Positions 36,459-45,305 of a stretch of 64,000 nucleotides of DNA are shown here, piece after piece. Below the pieces are notes generated by a model. It saw nothing but the letters and a program-made list of their open reading frames with translations, made no database searches and was not told where the DNA came from. A program made the translations under genes and the position numbers. Position 1 is the first letter of the stretch. Each line of letters starts with the position of its first letter. Source of the DNA: Streptomyces sp. NRRL F-5630. Lineage in GTDB: Bacteria; Actinomycetota; Actinomycetes; Streptomycetales; Streptomycetaceae. Where the stretch lies: positions 31,879-95,878 of the forward strand of contig NZ_JOGO01000017.1 in assembly GCF_000719475.1 (NCBI RefSeq), written 5' to 3'.

Positions 36459-37301
36459 GTGCCCAACAGGCGCGCGGTCACTGGACGCAGCAGGGAGCCG
36501 AGACGCCGTTTCGCGCAGGAACTGCGGCAGTTGCGCTCCCGTCACAAGGTGACCCTCCGCCAGCTCTCGGACCGACTGGGCTGGGACTATTCGCTGTTCG
36601 CCAAAATGGAGAAGGGCGAGACGCTGGGCGGCCCGGAGGTGGTCGAAGCGCTCGACGCGTTCTACGGAACACCGGGGCTGCTGCTCGCGCTGTGGGAGCT
36701 GGCGCTCTCCGACAAGACGCAGTTCAAGGAGCAGTACCGGCGGTACATGCAGTTGGAGGCGGAGGCGGTGAGCCTGTGGCACTACGCAGTGAGCGTGCTG
36801 CCGGGGCTGCTGCAGACGAGAGAGTACGCGCGGGAGTTGCTTTCACTGGGTGGCTGGACCGGCTCGGAGCTTGAGGCGCAGATAGACGCGCGCCTGAGTC
36901 GACGCGCGATCCTCGCGGAACCGGACGCTCCCCCGTTCCGGGCGATTATCTCGGAGGCCGTATTCCGCACGCCCATGGCGAACGCGCAGGAGTGGCACGC
37001 TCAGTTGCGGCACCTGCTGGAGGTCGGCTCCCAAAGCAACGTGACCGTTCAAGTGCTTCCGTTCAGCGCCGGCTTGTACCGGTTGGCCAGCACAGACATC
37101 TGGTTCCTCCGGCTGCCGGAAGGGAAGACCATCGCCTATGCGGAGAACGAGGCGCGCGGCGAGTTGATCGAGCAGTCCGAAACGGTCGAATCCCTTCAGC
37201 GGAGGTACGATGCCGTACGCGACCAGGCTCTTTCGCCGGGGGACTCGCGGAAGTTCATCCAGTGCCTCTTGGAGGAGACACCGTGCACCACACCGACCTG
37301 A
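36459..37301 (+). CDS. Scr1-family XRE regulator (DUF5753)
   Basis: 280 residues from the GTG at 36459, with AAGGAG six bases upstream. The HTH is RRFAQELRQLRSRHKVTLRQ followed by LSDRLGWDYSLFAKMEKGE. The DUF5753 region includes SVLPGLLQTREYARELL, ARLSRRAILAEPDAPPFRAI and the late QVLPFSAGLYRLASTDIWFL. Family members are antitoxin-like regulators paired with DUF397 proteins; Streptomyces carries many such pairs. The DUF397 gene starts inside its 3' end, 19 bases before the stop. Confidence 0.93.
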   Translation: MPNRRAVTGRSREPRRRFAQELRQLRSRHKVTLRQLSDRLGWDYSLFAKMEKGETLGGPEVVEALDAFYGTPGLLLALWELALSDKTQFKEQYRRYMQLEAEAVSLWHYAVSVLPGLLQTREYARELLSLGGWTGSELEAQIDARLSRRAILAEPDAPPFRAIISEAVFRTPMANAQEWHAQLRHLLEVGSQSNVTVQVLPFSAGLYRLASTDIWFLRLPEGKTIAYAENEARGELIEQSETVESLQRRYDAVRDQALSPGDSRKFIQCLLEETPCTTPT

Positions 37302-37483
37302 CCGCACTCTCCTGGCGCAAGAGCACGTACAGCAACTCGGACGGTGGAGCCTGCGTCGAGGTCAGCGACGATCTTCCCGCTCTCGTCCCCGTACGCGACA
37401 GCAAGCGCCCCTCCGCCGCCCACCTGGTCTTCCCGGCCGCACACTGGTCCGCCTTCGTGGAGATGGTGAAGCAGGGGGCCTGA
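37283..37483 (+). CDS. DUF397 protein, partner of the Scr1-type regulator
   Basis: 66 residues from the GTG at 37283, preceded by GGAGGAG inside the regulator gene. LSWRKSTYSNSDGGACVEVS is the defining DUF397 block, and VPVRDSKRPSAAHLVFPAAH with WSAFVEMVKQGA completes the domain. These small proteins are proposed toxins or signalling partners of Scr1 regulators. The overlap of 19 bases ties its translation to the regulator. Confidence 0.93.
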   Translation: MHHTDLTALSWRKSTYSNSDGGACVEVSDDLPALVPVRDSKRPSAAHLVFPAAHWSAFVEMVKQGA

Positions 37484-37556
37484 CCGCCAGGTCTCCCTCG
37501 GCGAGGGCATGCCTGCACACGAGCCCCGGGACCCGGCTCTCGCAGTACGGCCGCTC

Positions 37557-38117
37557 TCAGCCGTTCCGGCCCTCGTCCCGGTTCCGGCGGAAGGGCCAGC
37601 GGCGGCCCCGGGGGCGGTCCGCCTCGGGGGCAGGGCCGGGCCCGTAGTCGCCTTCGAGGCCCAACTCCCGTGCCCCGTACCCCTCCTGTCGCTCCCCGCG
37701 TTCCGTCTCCTCGTACGCCCGGTCCCCCTCGTACTCCGGCCTCTCCCCGAAGGGGGACCGCTCCCCGTCCTCCCCTCGCCGCGTGCCCCGCGTGCGGCGG
37801 GGCCGGTCCGGGGGTCTGGGGAGGTAGGGCAGGGACGGCATCTCGTCCGTGTGGGACCAGACGCGGTACTCCGATTCCCACTCCATCGCCCTGCCGCTCG
37901 GTTCGGCGGGGCGGTAGTCGCCCTCGGGCACGCCCGCGACCCGGAGCAGGTCGGTGATCATGCGGAGCGCGAGCGGATCGTCCAGGTATTGGGCCGCGTC
38001 CTCCGCACCCCAGCGCGCGACCGCCTCGGCGGCGCGGGTGAGGCCCTGGGTGCTCGCTGTGGGGAAGGCGAGGGCGAGGGTGGCCTCGATGAGGCCGACG
38101 ACATCCTCGGACCGCAC
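37557..38117 (-). CDS. Hypothetical protein with charged C-terminus
   Basis: 186 residues from the GTG at 38117, placed eight bases from a GGAGG within the upstream gene's end. The first half (DVVGLIEATLALAFPTASTQ, then ARWGAEDAAQYLDDPLALRM) looks folded and helical. The second half is rich in Arg, Glu, Asp and Tyr and probably disordered. No known domain. It starts just after the stop of the 229-residue membrane protein gene, so the two form an operon. Confidence 0.65.
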   Translation of the reverse strand: MRSEDVVGLIEATLALAFPTASTQGLTRAAEAVARWGAEDAAQYLDDPLALRMITDLLRVAGVPEGDYRPAEPSGRAMEWESEYRVWSHTDEMPSLPYLPRPPDRPRRTRGTRRGEDGERSPFGERPEYEGDRAYEETERGERQEGYGARELGLEGDYGPGPAPEADRPRGRRWPFRRNRDEGRNG

Positions 38118-38119
38118 GG

Positions 38120-38809
38120 TCACCGCCTCCTGTCGCACACGATGCAGTGCCCGTTGCCGGAGAGCGCGGAGACCCGCAGCGCGATGAGCGCCACGTTCCG
38201 CTCCTGGTGCAGACACTCGTGCCGGTCGAGATCCGCGTACTGCTGCGTCGACATCGTGTCGCGCAGGTAGACCTCCCAGTGGTCCTGTGCCCGCGCCCAG
38301 TCGTTGCGGTGCGCGACGCGCACGAAGGCGTCGACGAAGGCCTGTTGGGCGCTGGTCCCGTAGCGGTAGGGACGCAGGTCGTCGATCACGCCCGGCGGGG
38401 TGAGGCGCTGTTTGAGGGTGCGGCGGCGGAAGAGACGGTTGCTGGGCTGCTTCTTGACCCGGTCGATGCGCTGCGTGATGACGTGCCCCGCAGCGCCACC
38501 GATGATCGCGGGGACGGCGACCCAGCCGATGGCGGACGCGACCCACAGCAGAGGGTGGCCCTTGGGCTCGTCGAGCAGCGTGAACACGCGGTAGACCTCG
38601 CCCCCGCCGTCGGCGCGCGCGGCGAAGAACCACAGCACGGCGAGCAGCAGCACCATCGGTATCGCCCGGTCCACGACCCACTGCGTGAGCCCGCGCAGCG
38701 CCTTGCGCGAGCGGAACGCCCTGCGCAGCCGCACCTTCCGGCTCCCCGTCTTGGCGGGCAGGTCAAGATACGGCGGGATGGGAATGGGCATGGGCTCCCC
38801 CTGGCTCAC
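38120..38809 (-). CDS. DUF6313-like membrane protein
   Basis: 229 residues (GTG at 38809; ATG at 38791 is an alternative). Two membrane helices, VVDRAIPMVLLLAVLWFFAA and LLWVASAIGWVAVPAIIGGA, lie at about 45-64 and 85-107. They are followed by a basic cytoplasmic stretch and a C-terminal domain with YRYGTSAQQAFVDAFVRVAH and a final CIVCDRRR. It resembles Streptomyces proteins labelled DUF6313; this name is from memory. The function is unknown. It is the first gene of a two-gene operon. Confidence 0.7.
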   Translation of the reverse strand: MSQGEPMPIPIPPYLDLPAKTGSRKVRLRRAFRSRKALRGLTQWVVDRAIPMVLLLAVLWFFAARADGGGEVYRVFTLLDEPKGHPLLWVASAIGWVAVPAIIGGAAGHVITQRIDRVKKQPSNRLFRRRTLKQRLTPPGVIDDLRPYRYGTSAQQAFVDAFVRVAHRNDWARAQDHWEVYLRDTMSTQQYADLDRHECLHQERNVALIALRVSALSGNGHCIVCDRRR

Positions 38810-38940
38810 GCACCCCCGGGACGGCGGGGAAGGCGATTGTGGCCCCTGCGTGCGGGGAGCGTCAAAGGAAGCACGTGGACGGGAGGAAACGGGGCGCGCG
38901 GGGCGGAATGCCCGCCTGTGGAGGGGGCAGACGCCCGGCC

Positions 38941-39186
38941 ATGACCACGGACCCGATGGCTCGCCTCGAACTGGCCGCCCAACGACACACCGAGGCGGCC
39001 CAGGCGCTCACCGCCGCGCGCGACGACCTCGTCGTCGAGATCGTCGCCGCCCTCCGCGCCGTCCGCGACGACCCGGACCTCACCGTCCAGACCGAGACCG
39101 ACATCGCCCACCTGACGGGCTGGGAGGTCGCGGAACTGCGGAGCCTCGTGCGGGAGGCGGATCTGGTGGGGATGGACCCGGCGTAG
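38941..39186 (+). CDS. Small helical hypothetical protein
   Basis: 81 residues from the ATG at 38941 (GAGGGGG upstream). The sequence MARLELAAQRHTEAAQALTA then DDLVVEIVAALRAVRDDPDL and TDIAHLTGWEVAELRSLVRE is helical, with the last part resembling a helix-turn-helix-like DNA-binding end. No family is named. It is divergent from the DUF6313-like operon. Confidence 0.65.
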   Translation: MTTDPMARLELAAQRHTEAAQALTAARDDLVVEIVAALRAVRDDPDLTVQTETDIAHLTGWEVAELRSLVREADLVGMDPA

Positions 39187-39427
39187 GCGGGGAGGACGGG
39201 ACGCACCGTCTCAGGGGCGGGACGGGCTCCGAAGCCGGGGGGCCCGGCCCGCCGGGCGGAAGACCCGCCCGCTCCCCGTGAGGCACCCCGCTGTACGCAC
39301 CCCCCTCGGCGCCCGACCGGCCGCGCCCGCTCCCCCGGGAGCGCCCCACACGTCCGCAAGCCCGCCCCCCTGTGCCGCCTCCCACATCCGCTCCCGCTCC
39401 ACCCCCCGCGTGCGCCACCATGGACGG

Positions 39428-41230
39428 ATGCCGCCCCTCGCCGACGACGCCCGAGAGCCCGAGGACACCCCCGGGCCGGAAGACGCTCCCACCCTCGGCT
39501 CCGTCCTCGCCGCCGGGGCCGGGGAGGCCGTCGAGGTCGTGACCGTGCCGGGCGGGCACGCCGTCCCCGTGCGCGGCATCGGCGTCTACGATCCCGGCGA
39601 GACCTTCGCGGCGCGCGACCACGTCCTCGTCGCGATCGGTGTGGACGCCTCCTCGCCCGCCGCCGCCGACGTCCTGCGGGCCGCCGCCCGCGCGAACGCC
39701 GCCGCGCTCGTCCTGCGGCGCGGCGCGGCCGGCCCGGCGCCGCGCCTGCTCGACGTGGCCCGCACCGTGCCCACGGCGCTCCTCACCCGCGCCCCCTGGG
39801 TGGAGTGGACCGAGCTGATAGCCCTCCTGCGGGCCGGGCTCGCGCAGAGCGGCGGCGCCGAGGGGCCGCACGCGGACGTACCGCTCGGCGACCTGCCCGC
39901 GCTCGCGAACGCCTTCGCCGCGCTCGTCGGCGGCGCCGTCACGATCGAGGACCCCGAGTCCCGCGTCCTCGCCTACTCCCGCACCGAGAACGGCGCCGAC
40001 CCGCTGCGCCGCCTCACGATCCTCGGCCAGCGGGTCCCGCGCTGGCGGCTCGCGGAGCTGGGCGCGAGCGGCTTCCTGCGCACCCTGTGGACGAGCGACG
40101 ACGTGGTGCACCGCCCCGCCGACGAGCGCTTCCCGGAACGGCTCGCGATCGCGGTGCGCGCGGGCGAGGAGGTGCTCGGCTCGCTGTGGGTCGCGGCGGA
40201 CGGCACGCCGCTCGGCCCCGGCGCGCGCCAGGCGCTGCGCGAGGCCGCGCGCACGGCGGCCCCGCACCTGCTCCACCACCGCCTGCGCAGCCGTACGGGT
40301 GCGACGCGTCGCGGCCAGGCGGTACGGGCCCTCATCGACGGCTCCGCCGACGTCCCCTCCGCCGCCGCGACCCTCGGCCTCGCGCCGCACACCCCCTGCG
40401 TGGTCCTCAGCGTCCTCGCCCTGCCCGGAACCGGGCAGAGCGACCCCGCCCGCGCCCTCCACCTCGCCGCGCTCCAGGCCACCGCGCACCACCCCGCCGG
40501 TCTCACCGCGCGCGAGGAGGACCGCCACCGCCTCGACGTCCTGCTCCCGCTCCCCCCGCGCCCGGCGGAGGCGGCCCGCGCCACGGACCACGCTCGCCCC
40601 CCGGAACAAGCCCCCGCCGCGGACCAGGCCCGCACCCCAGCCCCCGGCGCCACGGCGAAAGCCCGCACCACGGAACGCGCCCGTCCTTCGGAGCAGCCGC
40701 GCCCCGACGACCCCGCGCGGGTCGCGAAGCGCCTGGGCGGGGAGCTGGCGGCGGCGGTACGGGGGGCGGGCGCGCGGCCCCTCGTGGCGATCGGCCCCGT
40801 GTGCGAGGACCTGGCCGACGCCGCCGCGTCCCGCCGCGCCGCGCACCTCGTGCTGCGGGTCCTGGGCGAGCGCGAGGGCCTGCCCGAGGTCGCGGCGGAG
40901 GACGACGTGCGGGCCGCGCTGGACGCCCTCCGCGTCACGGAAGCGGTCGCCGCGCTCGCCCCGCCGCCCGACGCGGCCGTCCGCGCGCTGCTCATGTACG
41001 ACGAGGAGCACCGCACGGATCTCGCCCGCACCCTCGCCGCGTACCTCGACCGCTTCGGCGACGTGCCCGCGACGGCGAAGCTCCTCGCCGTCCACCCCAA
41101 CACCCTGCGCTACCGCCTCCGCCGCCTCCACGACCTCTTCGGCATGGACCTCGCCGACCCCGACACGCGACTCCTCGCGGAACTGGGCCTGCGCGCCGCG
41201 GGCTTGCTGCCGTGGGCGGCACGCCACTGA
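39428..41230 (+). CDS. PucR/CdaR-type transcriptional activator
   Basis: 600 residues from the ATG at 39428. An N-terminal purine-catabolism-type domain (about 20-130, with RGIGVYDPGETFAARDHVLV) is followed by a GAF-like region (PALANAFAALVGGAVTIEDP) at about 150-300. A low-complexity linker rich in Ala/Pro/Arg/Thr lies at about 375-435. The C-terminal HTH_30 reads TLAAYLDRFGDVPATAKLLA, then VHPNTLRYRLRRLHDLFGMD. Such activators usually control adjacent transport and catabolic genes. The next two genes encode a PLP decarboxylase and an amino acid permease. Confidence 0.9.
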   Translation: MPPLADDAREPEDTPGPEDAPTLGSVLAAGAGEAVEVVTVPGGHAVPVRGIGVYDPGETFAARDHVLVAIGVDASSPAAADVLRAAARANAAALVLRRGAAGPAPRLLDVARTVPTALLTRAPWVEWTELIALLRAGLAQSGGAEGPHADVPLGDLPALANAFAALVGGAVTIEDPESRVLAYSRTENGADPLRRLTILGQRVPRWRLAELGASGFLRTLWTSDDVVHRPADERFPERLAIAVRAGEEVLGSLWVAADGTPLGPGARQALREAARTAAPHLLHHRLRSRTGATRRGQAVRALIDGSADVPSAAATLGLAPHTPCVVLSVLALPGTGQSDPARALHLAALQATAHHPAGLTAREEDRHRLDVLLPLPPRPAEAARATDHARPPEQAPAADQARTPAPGATAKARTTERARPSEQPRPDDPARVAKRLGGELAAAVRGAGARPLVAIGPVCEDLADAAASRRAAHLVLRVLGEREGLPEVAAEDDVRAALDALRVTEAVAALAPPPDAAVRALLMYDEEHRTDLARTLAAYLDRFGDVPATAKLLAVHPNTLRYRLRRLHDLFGMDLADPDTRLLAELGLRAAGLLPWAARH

Positions 41231-41625
41231 GCCGTCGCGCGGGGCCCGACGCGCCGAGCCGCCCGGTGGCCGCGTCCCACGACGCCACCCCGCCGGGCCC
41301 CGACGTACCGGCCCGCCGCCACCACCCGCGCCTCCGGCTCCGTGCGCGTCGTGCCATCCGCGTGCGCCGCGACCTGCCCACGGAGCGGCACTTCGCGTCC
41401 GCCCGCGCCCGCCTTGTGCTCGCCTACGAAGCGGGTGCCACCCCCTTCTCACTTCCGCACAACCCGCCGCCCCCTCCCCCGCCCTCCTTGTCCGCCCGTA
41501 CGAGGGCCCGGTGGCGACGTGGGCCGATGCGCCGCAGACGGGGGGCGCGCGGGTACCGGAGAGTGGTGCCCGTGCCGTGGGAAGGACCGCGGCACGGACC
41601 GGCTCTTGGCGAGGAGACCCCGACG
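41231..41625. other. Intergenic region before the decarboxylase gene
   Basis: About 395 bases without a supported gene. It contains a C-rich tract near 41461-41490 and presumably the promoter of the decarboxylase gene. No operator palindrome was noticed. Confidence 0.4.
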
Positions 41626-42972
41626 ATGGAACACGACTCCCTGGCCCGCAGGCACGCGGCGATGCGCGAGGCCGCGCGCGCCGGACTGATCGGCTCGGAG
41701 GCCCCGGTGGCGGGCTTCATCGACGTGACGGGGGTCCGCGAGGCGGCACGCGAGCTGCGCGCGGCCTTCGCCGGTCCCGCGCCCGTCCTGCACACGTTCG
41801 CCGTGAAGGCGGCCTCGCTCGTGCCGGTCCTGGAGCTGCTGAACGAGGAGGGCGTGGGCTGCGAGGTGGCGAGTCCGGGCGAGCTGGAACTCGCCCGCGC
41901 GGCCGGAGTTCCCGCGTCCCGCGTCGTCTTCGACTCGCCCGCCAAGACGGTCGCCGAGCTGCGCGACGCGCTCGCGCACGGCATCGCGGTGAACGCGGAC
42001 AACCCGCAGGAGCTGGCCCGTATCGACGCGCTCGTCGCCGAGGCCCCGACCGGCGCACCGCTCGGCATCCGCGTCAACCCGCAGGTCGGTACGGGCTCGA
42101 TCGGGGCCATGTCCACGGCCACGGCGACCTCCAAGTTCGGCGTGGCGCTGCGCGACCCCGGCGCGGAGGACTGGCTCGTGCGGCAGTACGCCGAACGCCC
42201 CTGGCTCACCCGCCTTCACACGCACACGGGCTCGCAGGGGGTCCCCCTGGAGCTGATGGCCGAGTCGGTGCGGATCGTGTACGGGCTCGCCGAGCGCGTC
42301 AACCGCGAGGTGGGCAGGCGGCAGGTCGACACCATCGACATCGGTGGTGGCCTCCCCGTCAACTTCGAGGGCGAGGAGATCACCCCGCGCTTCGCCGACT
42401 ACGCGAAGCTCCTGCGCGAGACGGTCCCCGGTCTCTTCGACGGCCGCTACACGCTCGTCACGGAGTTCGGCCGCTCGCTGCTCGCGAAGCAGGGCTTCGT
42501 CGCGGGCCTCGTCGAGTACACGAAGACGTCGGGCGGTCGCCGTATCGCGGTGACGCACGCGGGCGCGCAGGTCGCGACCCGTACGGTCTTCGTCCCGGAC
42601 TCCTGGCCGCTGCGCGTCGCGGCGTTCGCCCCCGACGGCACGCTGAAGGAGTCCCCGGACCTGGTCCAGGACGTCGCGGGCCCCTGCTGCTTCGCGGGCG
42701 ACCTCGTGGCCCGTGGCCGCACCCTCCCCGAGCTGTCCCCCGGCGATCTGATCGCCCTGTGGGACACGGGCGCCTACTACTTCTCCACCCACTTCGCGTA
42801 CAACAGCCTGCCCCGCCCGGCGGTCCACGGCTTCTGGACGGACGACGAGGGCCGCACGCGCTTCGCGCCGATCCGCCGGGCCCAGTCCCTGACGGAACTG
42901 CTGGCGGAGAGCGGCGCGGCGGAGTCGGGCGCGCTGAAGGGAGCGGGCGAACCGGCTCTCGTGCGGCGCTGA
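41626..42972 (+). CDS. PLP-dependent fold-III decarboxylase, diaminopimelate/ornithine decarboxylase family
   Basis: 448 residues from the ATG at 41626 (GAGGAG upstream). The PLP Lys lies in VLHTFAVKAASLVPVLELL. HTHTGSQ carries the barrel His, and TIDIGGGLPVNFEGEEITPRF is the glycine loop. The C-terminal domain has DVAGPCCFAGDLVARGRTLP with the Cys-x-x-x-Asp pattern and DTGAYYFSTHFAYNSLPRP. This family includes LysA and related enzymes acting on basic or acidic amino acids. The context (PucR activator, asparagine-type permease) suggests catabolism of an imported amino acid rather than lysine biosynthesis. The repeat-like DNA at the 3' end runs past the stop. Confidence 0.9.
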   Translation: MEHDSLARRHAAMREAARAGLIGSEAPVAGFIDVTGVREAARELRAAFAGPAPVLHTFAVKAASLVPVLELLNEEGVGCEVASPGELELARAAGVPASRVVFDSPAKTVAELRDALAHGIAVNADNPQELARIDALVAEAPTGAPLGIRVNPQVGTGSIGAMSTATATSKFGVALRDPGAEDWLVRQYAERPWLTRLHTHTGSQGVPLELMAESVRIVYGLAERVNREVGRRQVDTIDIGGGLPVNFEGEEITPRFADYAKLLRETVPGLFDGRYTLVTEFGRSLLAKQGFVAGLVEYTKTSGGRRIAVTHAGAQVATRTVFVPDSWPLRVAAFAPDGTLKESPDLVQDVAGPCCFAGDLVARGRTLPELSPGDLIALWDTGAYYFSTHFAYNSLPRPAVHGFWTDDEGRTRFAPIRRAQSLTELLAESGAAESGALKGAGEPALVRR

Positions 42973-43134
42973 GGGGCGGGGGCGAACGGGTCCCCGCGTG
43001 GCACTGAGGGGCGGGAGCGAACCCGTAGTCCCGCCTGGCACGGCGGTGGAGGAGACGGGCGGATCGGCACAGCACGAGAGGACGCGCGCGAACAGGCCCC
43101 CGCCCCCGTACGGCGCTGAAGGACGCGGGCGAAT
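42930..43134. repeat. Degenerate direct repeats of about 35 bp spacing
   Basis: Related units with core GGCGCTGARGGRSGCGGGCG (approximate) and trailing GAAC occur at about 42930, 42965, 43000 and 43112; a weaker one lies near 43080. The first lies inside the decarboxylase gene and the rest follow it. They look like tandem duplications of the gene's 3' end. Confidence 0.6.
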
Positions 43135-43442
43135 CTCCCCTCGCACGGCACAGCTCCGGACCCGAACACCGCCGCGCCGGACCACCGCCGTCCACGGCGC
43201 TGACCTGCGCCGACCCCACCCGCGTGCATTCCACACCTACCAATCGGTAGGGTGCTGCGGGTCCGGTACGCGTCCCGCGTCTCGGACCCGCCCCCCACCC
43301 AGAGAACGACAGGCACCCCTCGCCGCCGTCTCCCGTCTCCCCGCCGCCGTCACGCCCTCCCCTGCGAGGCGTCGCGCCGCGCGGGGCGGCGCGCGGCGAA
43401 CGCCCCTTCGGCAGTGCCTCTTGGCAGTACGGAGCGAACCGC
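42973..43442. other. Intergenic region before the permease gene
   Basis: About 470 bases without a supported gene. The first part carries the degenerate repeats listed separately. CACCTACCAATCGGTAGGGTG at 43231-43251 (21 bases, quoted here by its arms CACCTACC and GGTAGGGTG) forms a palindrome-like element (CTACC-AATC-GGTAG) about 190 bases before the permease start, a possible operator. Confidence 0.5.
43236..43249. promoter_or_regulatory. Inverted repeat upstream of the permease gene
   Basis: CTACCAATCGGTAG is an inverted repeat (CTACC and GGTAG arms) in less GC-rich DNA. It resembles a short TetR- or GntR-like half-site pair. It is the clearest operator candidate for the permease; the regulator is unknown. 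Confidence 0.4.
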
Positions 43443-44945
43443 ATGCAGCAAGGAAGCCCCCGAGGGAGCGCGTCGCCGGGCGCCACCCTGCCCCCGCAGA
43501 CCCCCGCCGCCGCCCCCGTCGTCCACGAGGACGGCTACGCGCCGGGCCTGCGCCGCCGCCAGGTGCAGATGATCGCCGTGGGCGGCGCGATCGGCACGGG
43601 GCTCTTCCTCGGCGCGGGCGAACGCCTGCACAAGGCCGGCCCGTCCCTCGTCCTGGTCTTCGCGGTGACGGGCCTCTTCGCGTTCTTCATCGCGCGGGCG
43701 ATGGGCGAACTGGTCATGCACCGGCCCAGTTCCGGGTCCTTCGTCTCCTACTCGCGCGAGCTGCTCGGCGGCGAGAAGGCGGCGTACCTGGCGGGCTGGG
43801 TCTACTTCCTGCACTGGGTCTGCTCGGGCATCGCGGAGATCACGGCGGTCGCCGTCTACCTCCACTACTGGAGCGCGTTCCGCGACATCCCGCAGTGGAC
43901 GCTCGCCCTGGTGGCGCTCCTGGTCGTCCTGGGCGCGAACATGATCTCGGTGCGGTGGTTCGGGGAGTTCGAGTTCTGGTTCTCGGTGATCAAGGTCGCG
44001 GCGATCATCGCGTTCCTCGCGATCGGCTGCTGGCTGCTCGCCAGCCGCCACCCCATCCAGGGCGAGGCCGGGGGCCCGCAGCTCATCACGGACCACGGCG
44101 GGATGCTGCCGCACGGCTTCGTCGCGGCGATCGTCATCACCCAGGGCGTCGTCTTCTCGTACGCGGCGATCGAGATGGTCGGCATCACGGCGGGCGAGAC
44201 GCACAACCCGCGCGAGGTGATCCCGAAGGCGATCAACTCCGTCTCCTGGCGGATCGTGGTCTTCTACGTGTGCTCGGTGCTCCTCCTGGTCCTCCTCCTG
44301 CCGTGGACGGCCTACAGCGGCGCGGAGTCCCCGTTCGTGACCCTGATGAGCAAGGTGGGCATCCCGGGGGCGGACGGCATCATGAACTTCGTCGTCCTGA
44401 CGGCGGCGCTGTCCTCCTGCAACTCGGGCCTGTACTCGACGGGCCGCACGCTGCGCTCGATGGGCCTCGCGGGCTCGGCCCCGCACTTCACGACGAAGAT
44501 GAACAGCCGCCACGTCCCCTTCGGCGGCATTCTCCTCACGGCCTCCTGCTACGTGGCCGGGATCGTCCTCAACTACCTGGTCCCCGACCGCGCCTTCTCG
44601 ATCGTCCTGAACTTCTCGGCGATCACGATGATCGCCACCTGGGCCATGATCATGTTCTGCCAACTGGCCCTCCGCCGCCGCGTCCGCACGGGCCGCGCCA
44701 CCGCCCCCGGCTTCCGCCTCCCCGGCGCCCCCTTCACCTCCTACCTGACCCTGGCCTTCCTCCTCCTGGTGGTCGTCCTGATGGCCTGCGACGGAGACAT
44801 CGGCACCTGGACCGTGGCCTGCACCCCCCTGATCGCCCTGGGCCTGTGGGCCGGCTGGTACGCCGTCCGCGGCCGGGTCAACGCCGTGGCGGGGAACCGG
44901 GAGTCGGCGGGGGTCCCGGGCCAACAGGACCAGGACGGCGTCTGA
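43443..44945 (+). CDS. ansP: Amino acid permease, L-asparagine permease type
   Basis: 500 residues with 12 membrane helices. The N-terminal QMIAVGGAIGTGLFLGAGER is the APC-family signature. Segments HRPSSGSFVSYSRELLG, HYWSAFRDIPQWTLALVALL, DHGGMLPHGFVAAIVITQGV and VVLTAALSSCNSGLYSTGRT closely follow enterobacterial AnsP as remembered. Related permeases move D-serine, alanine or GABA, so the substrate is probable rather than certain. The gene lies downstream of the PLP decarboxylase and may import its substrate. Confidence 0.85.
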   Translation: MQQGSPRGSASPGATLPPQTPAAAPVVHEDGYAPGLRRRQVQMIAVGGAIGTGLFLGAGERLHKAGPSLVLVFAVTGLFAFFIARAMGELVMHRPSSGSFVSYSRELLGGEKAAYLAGWVYFLHWVCSGIAEITAVAVYLHYWSAFRDIPQWTLALVALLVVLGANMISVRWFGEFEFWFSVIKVAAIIAFLAIGCWLLASRHPIQGEAGGPQLITDHGGMLPHGFVAAIVITQGVVFSYAAIEMVGITAGETHNPREVIPKAINSVSWRIVVFYVCSVLLLVLLLPWTAYSGAESPFVTLMSKVGIPGADGIMNFVVLTAALSSCNSGLYSTGRTLRSMGLAGSAPHFTTKMNSRHVPFGGILLTASCYVAGIVLNYLVPDRAFSIVLNFSAITMIATWAMIMFCQLALRRRVRTGRATAPGFRLPGAPFTSYLTLAFLLLVVVLMACDGDIGTWTVACTPLIALGLWAGWYAVRGRVNAVAGNRESAGVPGQQDQDGV

Positions 44946-45305
44946 GCAACCGACGGGACCACTCGGCTCGCCATACAGCAGCCGCATCGATTCCCTCGGT
45001 CAGCACCCCTCACGCCGTTTCTGCTCGCCTGCCTTGCTGCCGACTCCCGCGGTCACCCCACAAAAAATTCCCACCAGTACTTACGTGGCGGTCTTCCTTG
45101 CACTCACGTACGTCGCTCGGCGACGGCGGCTCGCAGGGGCCGTCGCAACGCGTGGTCGGTGGCGAGTAGTTCATGCAGGCGCTCGGCTGGGCATTCCCAG
45201 CCGAGCGTTTTGCGTGACCGTCCGTGGGTGTTGCCGTCGCTACTGCCGTCAGGAGCGCGGAGCGGACTGTGGTGCCCCCGCTGGCGGGGCGGCGCCGCAA
45301 GGGGG
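44946..45305. other. Intergenic region with terminator and short repeat
   Basis: About 360 bases after the permease gene with no supported gene. It holds the strong terminator at 45180-45211 and the first copy of a short repeat at 45230-45251, both listed separately. A CACAAAAAATTCCC stretch near 45058-45071 is unusually AT-rich here. Confidence 0.4.
45180..45211 (+). terminator. Strong intrinsic terminator with T-tract
   Basis: CGCTCGGCTGGG pairs perfectly with CCCAGCCGAGCG (12 bp) around a CATT loop, followed by TTTT. This is the best intrinsic terminator in the window. No intact gene ends just before it, so it may belong to a lost gene or mobile element. Confidence 0.85.

Noticed and set aside
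42930..43134. Degenerate repeats considered as a CRISPR array
   Set aside because: The spacing is short, units are imperfect and no cas gene is present.
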